Of a stretch of DNA of 64,000 nucleotides, positions 55,653 to 64,000 are shown in pieces (positions within the stretch are counted from its first letter, which is position 1; each line of letters starts with the position of its first letter). The stretch comes from Agrostemma githago. Its lineage: Eukaryota > Streptophyta > Magnoliopsida > Caryophyllales > Caryophyllaceae. The stretch is from the NCBI GenBank assembly GCA_958450325.1, contig OY288239.1:55633049-55697048 (forward strand). Direction: 5' to 3'. The notes beneath the pieces were generated by a model. The model was not told the DNA's origin and did no database searches. It saw only the letters and a list, made by a program, of their open reading frames with translations. A program made the position numbers and the translations under genes.

Positions 55653-56600
55653 GCAACAAAATTAGCAAGCGTACTTATCAATATGATCACCTATCACAAA
55701 TTAAGATAATAAACCTAGAAGAAATCATATCCGTAAATGATTTCTTCTAAAGAAAACACCCTTTTGAAATGTCATTTCTACAATTCTACATGATATTACC
55801 AGATCATACAATAAGTCAAGAAATCGGGTCCGATTGTAAACAATTTAGAAAATAAAGCAACGAACTGTACATGAACAAAAAATGGCAAGATGCGGAAGGA
55901 ATGATACATCTGTCGATCTATCCTAAGAATCACCAAATGCTCTTGGCCCGGCAATTTCAGTTAAGCAGTCCATCATAAAACGATCAATGACATCTGGAAA
56001 ATAAGGAACCCCTCAAATGCCCATTGTCTCAAATGTCCAACCAACAAAAACGAACCCACAAACACAGAACGTCATCACCATCAATTGAATCAGTACCTAC
56101 GAGGGCCACTACCAGCACCACAATGAGGGAAGCCTGCACCAGGGACAAGAGGGTTAAAGATATAAAAGATACCCAGTAAAGAGATGACAACTTTCAGCTT
56201 AATAGACACAACTCAAATAAATTTATAACACGAAAACCTTAAACCAAAAAGGTTAACTTGATCGACTCATACAAGGTGTCATAATCACCACTTCATAAAG
56301 TATGTACTGAGAGCGTCCATCGCTTGATCGACTCATAAAAGGTGTCATATCCAAATTCTGTGGGAAATGTACAAGCTTTATTAAACTTTCTTAAAGTACC
56401 AGCCTGCAAATGCGTGATAAGCACCACGGTAGAAACGATGTACAGCATGAAAGAAGCACATTCAATGAAGTAACAGAAGCACCTGAAATCACTTCAGCAC
56501 AACAGAAAGAAGGAAATGTTGAGGGGGAAATCACTTCAGCGTACGGAGTATAACTTATTCACCAATCTTAAAATTTTGGGAAAATACATAAGATGACACG
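55653..56600. other. Mostly non-coding region left of the eIF3i relic
   Basis: Apart from the terminal-exon candidate at 55923-55993, I see a 25-bp duplicated phrase tatgagtcgatcaagc (inverse of cttgatcgactcata, near 56258 and 56326) and no other structure. The last eIF3i exons expected here are not recognisable. Confidence 0.4.
55923..55993 (-). pseudogene. Unidentified terminal exon candidate
   Basis: A strong acceptor (ttccttattttccag) precedes an open stretch reading VIDRFMMDCLTEIAGPRAFG, then D, S and TAG at 55923-55925. The protein-like composition and good splice site suggest a real last exon, but I do not recognise the protein. It does not resemble the C-terminus of eIF3i, so it may belong to a different gene; whether it is still used is unknown. 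Confidence 0.35.
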
Positions 56601-56608
56601 TACTTACC

Positions 56609-57990
56609 GTAGAACCCACATGCGAATGACGGCAGCTTCACCTGCGCTGATAATAAACGTGTTTAGAGGTCCCCAAACATTAGTCCGTCCAGTTGGACCC
56701 TAACAAGAGAAGAGTCCTCGGGCTCTGCAAATTAGATAGCACGTCATATCGCCGGATATTAAACGTGAAGACAGGTATAGTTTCGAATAAGGACTGACGG
56801 GTTATGTATGAAAACGGTAAAAAAAAAAAGCTAAACCCTCTATCAACAGAATCTAAAAGTGACAGCGAGTTGATTAAGTTAAGACTCATGGTTTGCAACA
56901 TCGTCGTCTGCAATTTCTTTCACATGAATCGACGAGGTCTTGGTCATAAAAGGATCAGTGGTAATAACAGCACGTCTATCACCAACGGAGAATTCCACAG
57001 ACCTAGCTGGAGCATCAAAATTGAAAGTATACAATAGATTTCCGGTTTGGACACTCCACAGCTTCACTGTCTGATGATCAGTGCTTGCAGTAAGAAGACG
57101 GGACGAATCCCCTGACATAATCAAGTGAATTCCTCGTTAATAAACACCTGACAAAAGAAACTAATTAACATATCACTACCTTCAATGTGATATCAACTTA
57201 AGCAAAGAAAAATATTTAAGAAGCAACGAAAATCGAGCGTCAATATACACAAATAATTTCAAATCAAAGACGAAACATAACGTATAATACCAAACCTTCA
57301 AAATCACCAAACCTTCAGAATCGTCTATGATTACTCGATTAGAAAGCTAATATATTCACTCCAAATCAATGGTTTATCAAACCTTCAAAATCCATCCAAA
57401 GCTTCAATTTTTCCCTAAATTTTCACGAGAATCCATATTGTATTTGAGAAGTAATGAAAATCGAGTATCAGTATGCACAATTTCACCGTATAACACCTCC
57501 ATGTCCATGATTAAGCAATGTATTAACTTGTATATCAAACATCCAAAATTCATCCAAAGTTTTAATCTTTCCCAAAATTCTCACAGAAATCTAACACTCT
57601 GTTTCAGAAAAAACCAAGACACTCTCAATAGTATTGCTCAAAACAGTAACACCCAATTTCGCAAATCAAAAAAAAAACTGTAAACCCTAATCCGCCTACA
57701 AAATTCAATCTTTCACCAATTTTCACCATACACATGCACCAAAAAGGGAACATTTCTACAAATACACCCCAAAAAACTCAAAACAAAGCTAAAATTCTAA
57801 AAATACAATTTTTTTAATCAAGTACACACAAAACAGAAACAAAATCAATGAATAAATTGAAGGATGAGGAAGAAAGAGTAATACGGGAAATAGAGCAGGT
57901 CCAAACGACGCCGTTATGGCCTTTGTAATTGCCGAGACGTTCACTATTGTCAGCGAACGGATATTGATGTTCAACAACGTACATTTCACC
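56609..57990 (-). pseudogene. EIF3I: eIF3i (TRIP-1) WD40 gene, truncated relic with preserved splice sites
   Basis: Three exon-like blocks read in order on the minus strand. About 57990-57885: FADNSERLGNYKGHNGVVWT, then CSIS, ending at a GTATTA donor. 57111 to about 56880: after acceptor tatgtcag, DSSRLLTASTDHQTVKLW, then FNFDAPARSVEFSVGDRRAV, ITTDPF and IHVKEIA. About 56695-56609: TNVWGPLNTFIISAGEAAVI, then RMW, ending at a GTAAGT donor. The first junction keeps phase and recreates the conserved SRDSSRL motif. These match WD repeats 1-4 of plant eIF3i, the translation-initiation scaffold subunit. The first WD strand and C-terminal half are missing, so I call it a relic, though expression of a fragment is possible. 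Confidence 0.75.
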
Positions 57991-58298
57991 AGATCATAAT
58001 ATGAAGTACCACATAAAATACGAGTTCCAACTTCCAAATAGTTACTCCCTCCACTCAACAATAGTCCTGCCCGTCTTCCAATTTACCCTTGAAAAAAATA
58101 GAATCACATCAGCAATTCAGCATTGTGTTGTAGACTTGTACAGTTTACAGTTACAGACTTACAGGTGACAGTAAGCATTCATTTTACACAAAACTGTAAT
58201 GCCACGATATCAGATTGATTTGTAACTAAACTACTGGAATAGTCCAGGAAACGTTTATAAAACTTCTACAAACTCACAAAAGTAGCAGAAGAGCGTAA
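57991..58298. other. Spacer between the eIF3i relic and the small spliced gene
   Basis: AT-rich. TACTCCCTCCACTCAACAAT near 58045 resembles one Stowaway end, with no partner found; it may mark where the 5' part of eIF3i was lost. Confidence 0.35.
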
Positions 58299-61273
58299 TT
58301 ATCCCTCAGAATCTTTAGCTTTATTCTTGGTGCCGTACCTCAAACCGTTTTCCTGCAAGTTTCAACCATCCCCGATCAAAAAATTGCAATCGTGAATTAC
58401 ACACGCAGGAGAGACTGTAAATCATCTGCGTAAACACATCATAGCAAAGAAGATCAGCATAAAAATTGACATTCACCTGAGGATTGGGAATAGGCTTGCG
58501 TTTCTCGACATATCTATAAGGATCTAAAGCTGCTGCAAGTTCTGCAAGTGCTACCCTTTCCTACATCATAAATGATCGCCTCCCAATCGGTTCAGTCGTT
58601 AACGAAGGACGGGGGATCAAACGATATTATAGGACTCGAGATGACACACAAAAACAAACAAGTATTCGTGGTAAGTCGAGGTCGGTCCACAGGGAACGGA
58701 GGAATTGACGAGTTTAAAGCGATGTGTTTGATGTCTAGAGGGGGGTTTTATAAGGGTCGAGTCTATGGTCAAGTCTATGCTAGAGGAATCACTACGAGAA
58801 TGGCTAAGGGTAATTTATCTAGGGAAAAGCGTTGGGGAGAAGTCGGGATTCGGAACATGGAATGTAAGAAGGTCGGGATCGAGTTTTTGTTGCAACATTG
58901 ATAAAGGGAGAATGCCACCTTTCGGTTTCTTCACCCAACCCACCTAAAAACCCGCTTTCGCGGCGAAGAAGGTAAGTCTCTTGTTATGGTAATTTCTACC
59001 CCGAGTTTTCTCATATTGATAGAAATGAGTCAAGGTCGGTCTAGTTGGCCGGACTAAAACAATAATGACACAACAACCACAAACAAGGTAAACCAACATG
59101 CAAGAAACCCACCAATATCCCTAAATTCAAATAATCCAAGTCTTCATCCCTAAACCCTCAACAAGAAATCTACTCACTAATCATAATGGAAGAAAACAAT
59201 ACATTAAATATGGAGAAACTGTCTAAAGCATGCATATTAACTAGATCTCAGGAAACTAACAACAATATGATGAGAAAACTACGATCTAACAATTACCCAC
59301 TAAACTATGAAACTACCAAATTAATCTAGAGAATAATCTAGAACAACATGAACAAGATCTAGAGAAACTAACTACACTAAGAGAATCTAAGCTAGATAAT
59401 AATGAGAAAACTAAATTAAATCTAAACTAGAGATAAGAGAGTGGAAAGAAATGTACCAATTGTGAAGAACTACAAGAAATAAGAAGTTTGCATGAATAAA
59501 GGTTGAAACTTTGATGAAGATAGTGAAGAACTTGTCACTAATCCTTCAATAAACCCATAAATCTTCAATAAAACTTGAATAATCTTTTTACAAACTTGTA
59601 ATCTAAAAAATTGATGATGTAAACTAAGTAGATCTACTACTAATTACTATGTAAACTACTAGATTTTTAGAAGATTACTACTAGATTACTACTAGATTGT
59701 TCTACTAATGGTGGATGATGCTACACTACACTAATGGAGGATGCTAATGGATGCCTTGGGCAACAATCTAGGGTTACATATATATAGTAATCCTCTTAAT
59801 GGGTATTTAACCTAAAGCCCAAATCCAACTCTTGCTTCATTAGTGAGACAATCTCCCTTAGCATCTTCATGGGGTGAAAATTTGCCCTGCGGTCTTGACG
59901 ATAATTCCCACCGGGTGAAATTTCACCCGGTCATATTTTCTTCCTTTTTTCGCGTTTTTGGCGCTTCTTCCCATCGGGCGAAATTTCACCCGGTGGGCAA
60001 AATTTCGCCCGGTCAGTTTCGTCCGGTGGATAGTCTCGGAAAATCTTCGGAGAGGCATTTTTACCGTCGGGTGAAATTTCGCCCGGTGGTGTCTCACCGG
60101 GTGAAATTTTGCCCGGTCATTTCACTGGCCTCTTTTCTTGTCTCATTCTTCGTTAATTGATTGGATGGCTTTAAACTTTAAGTTGTGTGCTTTACTCTTA
60201 GGACGATATTCCCTTCTCTTCTGCTCGTGGAAGCTCGATCGTGATTTCGGTGCAAAATCCTATCAAAATCGATAGAAAACTACCAAAAACACGTAAAACG
60301 CACAAGAGGGACGCTAATTCGAGAAGTACACAAAATATGGTGATAATCGCACTCTATACTCGCAAACCGAGGGAAAAACGGGTCTAAATGAGGGGGAAAA
60401 TGGTCTAAATTTAGCACACAACAATAAATCAAAAAGCTCATTAAAGACAAAGAATTCATCCCTTTGTTCCCGTCAATTGCTTACCTTTTTATTCTCACTA
60501 TCGGGTAATTCAACCGAAGGTTAACAAATAAATCAAAGCTAAAAACAACAATAATAAAAAACTCATATAGGATTATGAATTATTCCCTCTATTCCCGGCA
60601 ATTGTTCACTCTTTATTCTCAGTGATGGGTACTTTAATCAAAGGTTAACAAACAAATGATTGGAACGGAGAGAATACTATACCCAAAAAAAACAAAACCG
60701 AAGCTAGAATTAACAATACAATGAAAAGGACAAATGTATCGATCCAATCTCTGCATTTCCTCACTAATAACAACAATAATCAAAAACCTATTCAAGAACT
60801 ATAAATTATTCTACTTCGTATTATCCATGACGGTTACTTTAAACAGATGATTGTAATGAAGAGAAAGTATTATATACGAAAAACCGAAACATTAGGAGTA
60901 CCTTGCAATGCAAAGAACAAATGTAGCTCAACCAATCTCAACATTTTCTCACAAATAAGTACATAACCTAGGTTACTCCGACACTTCACTTGGGAGTCAC
61001 GACACTTCAATACAACTTCAATACAGCTCAAGAAAAACATGATATAATCCAGAAATTAATTGAATCCAACCAATTGCATCGCAAAGTTCTAATCTCTATC
61101 ATTAAATCTAGCAAATGTGACCTAAAAAATCACATGAAATCCTCAATTCACTCTAATAAGTCCTCAAAACGCAAAAACATTATATCATACCATATAATAT
61201 GGGTAAATCACAAAACAACAATGTAAACAAAAACAAAAACACTCACCGCCGTCATCGCCACCACCTTCTTCAT
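58299..61273 (-). CDS. Small spliced gene, predicted 54 residues, function unknown
   Basis: Three coding blocks join in phase 0: 61273-61247 (MKKVVAMTA, donor gtgagt), 58560-58477 (ERVALAELAAALDPYRYVEK, then RKPIPNPQ; acceptor gatgtag, donor gtgaat) and 58352-58299 (ENGLRYGTKNKAKDSEG, stop; acceptor acttgcag). The first exon starts at 61296 after acceptor cttctgcaag. The composition is protein-like, with a short helix then a basic, polar tail; there is no signal peptide or membrane segment. Intron 2 is 2686 bp, inflated by a solo LTR. An upstream exon-like block (61578-61670) may be 5' leader. I recognise no family. It could be a small nuclear or chaperone-type protein, or a decayed longer gene; the ATG is the first that keeps the frame open. 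Confidence 0.5.
58573..60423 (-). mobile_element. Athila-like solo LTR, 1851 bp, TSD ATAAA
   Basis: Read on the minus strand it begins TGTTGTGTGCTAAATTTAGA at 60423 and ends GGAGGCGATCA at 58573. ATAAA flanks both sides (58568-58572 and 60424-60428). Length, termini and a U5-like ccctgtggaccgacctcgac phrase fit Athila-type LTRs. No interior remains, so the element was removed by LTR-LTR recombination. The frames at 58572-58901 and 59843-60160 are LTR sequence, not genes. Confidence 0.88.
59865..60125. repeat. Second cluster of GGGTGAAATTTCRCCC palindromes, inside the solo LTR
   Basis: About five palindromes with the core seen at 14.7 kb: caccgggtgaaatttcaccc (59920), atcgggcgaaatttcacccg (59974), gggcaaaatttcgccc (59995), tcgggtgaaatttcgcccgg (60067), accgggtgaaattttgcccg (60095). 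Spacers are unrelated, so only the palindromes repeat. Confidence 0.8.
60429..61240. other. Intron 2 remainder of the small gene, MITE-like words
   Basis: Three diverged copies of a phrase like tattctcactatcgggtaat followed by aaggttaacaaa (about 60450-60540, 60570-60680, 60800-60880) look like partial Stowaway-type MITE ends. No exon is visible. Confidence 0.35.
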
Positions 61274-61577
61274 TGCAGTAAAGACACTATTCAAACCTTG
61301 CAGAAGGCAAAGATCGTCAAAAAGAACAAAATTAGAAAGTAAGACTCCAAAAACTACATAAAAAGACAATCAAAGTCAAACACAAAAAAAAACACAAAAT
61401 TCTAGTGAGGATCCGGTGTTTCAAAACACAGCCTGCAAACAACCCTACTAAAAAAAACACAGCAAAATCAAAATCAAGTAAAAACACATTTGGAATTAGG
61501 TAAAGATTAGCAAGCAAATACCCAGAAAATCAAACACACAAACTAATCCAAAAAAGGTTAAACAACATGAAACTCAC

Positions 61578-61670
61578 GTTAACAGGAGTCTTGTATCCTT
61601 CCTCTCTCTGTAATGCCATAGATGATGGATCATCGACCAGCTCCGATGAAAAACATGGATCATCGACCAT
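61578..61670 (-). other. Exon-like 93-bp block with an upstream reading frame
   Basis: Acceptor gctcgcag precedes MVDDPCFSSELVDDPSSMAL, then QREEGYKTPVN and donor gtgagt. It is open throughout, but joining it to the exon at 61296 gives a stop almost at once. It is therefore either an upstream-ORF leader exon, an alternative exon, or part of a different product. It contains a short tandem duplication (atggatcatcgacca twice). Confidence 0.35.
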
Positions 61671-61799
61671 CTGCGAGCAAAACGAAACATGAGGACAATA
61701 ATGAAACAATCACATTTACCAAAAAAATAAAACTGCGACAAAAAAATCAATCAAATTAGTATTGTTTTGCCTAAACCCTAATTTTTATGAATTCCTACA

Positions 61800-62300
61800 A
61801 ATTACCCAGAAAGTTCAAATCTTCCATCTCCAAAAACAAGAACAACCCAAATGAAATTAGAGTCATAAATAACTAAGTGAAAAAAAGGGATCAAATTTAC
61901 CTGGATGGATGATCAATCTACTTGAAACAGATTAAACAAACGGCAAAAACCCAAATGAAATTCCTGTAAAATAAACCAAACTCATGTCTTAGATCATCAA
62001 TAAACGAATCAAATTGATCAAAAACCACGATCAATTGAAAATATCAAAACATAAAAGGGTCACTTTTCCAAAAACAAGAAGAACCCAGATCAAATTTTGG
62101 TAATAAACAAAAACTAAGTCAGGAAAAGAAGATCTAATTTACCCAGATCGAGGATCAATCTACCTAAAACAGATTAAACAAACTGCAAAAATCCAAATGA
62201 AATTCACGTAAAATAAACAAAACTCATGTCTTAGCATATAACCAACTATAAATCACAATCACAAAATCAAACGAAACAAGGCTAGATGCAAATAAATTTA
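61800..62300. repeat. Tandem duplication, about 240 bp, upstream of the small gene
   Basis: Words such as caaaaacaagaa (61831 and 62069) and gatcaatctac plus ctcatgtcttag recur at an offset of about 240 bp with moderate divergence. It lies in the presumed leader/promoter side of the minus-strand gene and may have duplicated a leader exon or promoter segment. Confidence 0.6.
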
Positions 62301-62600
62301 CCTCAAAATTTACCTGAAATGATCAATTTACTTGAATCGATCACTTTACCTAAAATGAAATGGTAAAAACGCAACATTAGTAACAAAAAACAAAAGAAAT
62401 CGAAGTGAAGATGAGGAATAGAGAGAGAAGCACAGAGGAGGAGTAAAGAGAGACGGAAAAATGTAGGAAGAAAGTGGTGGGGAGGAAAGCGTGAAGAAGA
62501 AGCAGAGGAATTTTTTTATTTTTTTTGAGTTACTGTTGCAGAACTGTAGCAACACTGTAGCTAAGCTACAGTGCGCCCAGTTCTCTCTTTTTAAAGGTAG
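62301..62600. other. Presumed promoter side of the small gene; boundary with retroelement sequence
   Basis: The GA-rich strand at 62400-62500 reads as a CT-rich leader-like tract on the minus strand, common in plant 5' UTRs. No TATA box can be named with confidence. Confidence 0.3.
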
Positions 62601-62786
62601 AGGATATCACTTTACCTCACAATTCACTCCACATTTTCACCCTTCATAAAAACATCAAACCACCTTCCATGCCCCAACCACATTTAAACCTCCATTCATA
62701 ATTTCATCTCCATCCTTGGTGATTTATTTTTGGGTTTTGAAGAAGGTAAAGCTAAAGTTTTGGGATCATTCTTGCAAATTATTATT

Positions 62787-63912
62787 ATGGAGACACGAGC
62801 TAAGCGAGCCTGTCGAAAACAAGGTATGGCTTCGACCTCTACACTTTCTAAATGTTCTAAGCCTAAACTTCTACCTTGTCCTAGTACCCCTTTGGCTCAA
62901 ACCTTCTCTGAAATGACCTTTCAGAGTACCAGGTGGCCTTGTCCCTTCACAATGGAAAAGTTAGGAATTGAGGATGATATTAAAGAGTTATCGTCTAGGA
63001 CCGGAACTAGCGGACTCCTTTGTCTCGCGGCTTCTACATATAAAGACTTGACTTGTGAGTTCCTAGGAACCTTTACTATTGATAATCCGACCACACCAAG
63101 AGTGTTTAAATTTAAATTATTTGGTAAACCCCATTGTTTGACTATATCCGAGTTTGGCTTAGCTTTAGGCTTACCCTCATCGGGTACCGGACTTAGTGAA
63201 CCTCCGAGCGATTTACAAGCTAGTGCGTCTAGAAGAGATCTTTGGAAGTGCATATCACGTGGTCAACAGGATTACGAACCTGCTTCAAACTTTACCTCTG
63301 AAATCCGTAACCCCGCAATTCGTTACTTCTCTGAAATACTCTCCCACTGCTTGTTACCCTCGACCGATAATATTATTAATCTTGATGTGTGTCTTGCAAT
63401 TGATTTGTGACTCTTTGCTTGGTAACCCTAACCCCTTAGACCTACCACTTGTCGTAGCGTTGCATTTTCACCGTATTATTGTTGCCCAACGCCCCTTTGT
63501 AGACTGTGGAGGTCTTGTGACCTTAATTGCGAAAAACTTGGGTTATGCGACCAACCATCTTATCCCACTAGATAATTTTGTCTGGCTTGATGAGGCCTAT
63601 CTTCCCACTTGGATCTTTCATGTACAAGATCATCGCCTCGTCTCCATTAGCCATGACCGTGCTTTAATAGTCCCCGACGCACACCGAACCAATATCTTTA
63701 ATTGCCACAATTGGGACCTACCTTTAGGTCCCGGTGAATTCCGACTAAATGAGACTGAGTCGGGAGCAAGGGAAGGTTGGGAGTATGCACACTACACGTT
63801 ACCCGAAGGTCGCATAATCTACGACCTTTGTGAGTTAGAACCCACCGGGGGGATACAATCCTATCCCGGGACTCCGACGGCTTCTTGTGCGTCGAACGAT
63901 TACCCAATTTAG
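62787..63912 (+). pseudogene. Athila ORF1-like (putative plant transposon protein) gene, frameshifted
   Basis: From METRAKRACRKQG the frame encodes FQSTRWPCPFTMEKLGIEDD, FLGTFTIDNPTTPRVFKFKL, FGKPHCLTISEFGLALGLPS and RNPAIRYFSEILSHCLLPS, which fit the Athila ORF1/'putative plant transposon protein' family of Athila/Calypso elements. The frame stops at 63408-63410; the continuation (PLVVALHFHRIIVAQRPFVD, CGGLVTLIAKNLGYATNHLI) is open in another frame to 63912, so there is an indel near 63400. A C/T-rich leader lies at 62600-62720. The parent element probably continues past 64000. Its role (Gag- or Env-like) is unsettled. Confidence 0.6.
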
Positions 63913-64000
63913 ACCCTCTCTCGGAGTCGGTAGGTAGTGTGGTGTGTGTGCGTTGTGTATGTGTGTGGGTTGTGTTGGTGAGTCTTTAATCATCTATAAT

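Noticed and set aside
58572..58947. Plus-strand frames of 109 and 60 codons
   Set aside because: They lie at the edge of the solo LTR on its antisense strand, and the minus strand carries LTR U5 and splice signals.

Overview
The window looks like heterochromatin-like, repeat-dense DNA from a flowering plant, probably a eudicot; the species cannot be named from sequence alone. The evidence is plant-type CACTA, hAT and Stowaway transposons, Tat- and Athila-type Ty3/gypsy retroelements, and relics of plant genes (a boron transporter, a CRWN-like nuclear lamina protein, eIF3i). No rRNA gene, true tRNA gene or CRISPR array was seen.

Layout. 1-10211: a decayed CACTA (En/Spm) transposon on the minus strand, with LINE, SINE, hAT and MITE debris in its 5' part. 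10212-14935: retroelement debris (LTR and leader, a GC-rich patch, an Athila-like gag-protease-RT-RNase H relic without integrase), ending in a cluster of palindromes. 14936-18825: a 697-bp hAT element with its target duplication and minus-strand gene fragments (boron transporter, CRWN-like, one unidentified).

18826-55647 is a stack of nested insertions whose boundaries are fixed by target-site duplications (TSDs). A solo LTR (TSD TTTAG) contains a LARD-like element at 19705-53648 (TSD TCGAC), with LTRs of about 3.5 kb, a Met-tRNA primer site and no gag-pol. The LARD contains two Tat-lineage elements. Element A (21950-33917, TSD ATAAC) lies reversed in the LARD 5' LTR; its two LTRs look identical and it has an intact 1907-residue Gag-Pol. 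Element B (36991-48965, TSD GATGG) lies forward in the LARD interior; its LTRs differ at about 8 of 679 sites and its pol is broken. A and B share an unusual design: two extra genes antisense to gag-pol, each with its own TATA box, converging on the gag-pol 3' end at an array of 125-bp tandem repeats. One antisense gene encodes a 781-residue plant-transposon/coiled-coil protein. The other encodes a 193-residue protein with a basic arm, a Cys/His cluster and an acidic tail. A keeps the small gene and pol intact; B keeps the large antisense gene intact.

55653-62600 is the most gene-like part: an unidentified terminal exon, a 5'-truncated eIF3i relic with well-preserved splice sites, and a small spliced gene (predicted 54 residues) with a 1851-bp Athila-like solo LTR in an intron, 12 nt from the 3' splice site. 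62600-64000 holds a frameshifted Athila ORF1-like gene that probably belongs to an element running off the window.
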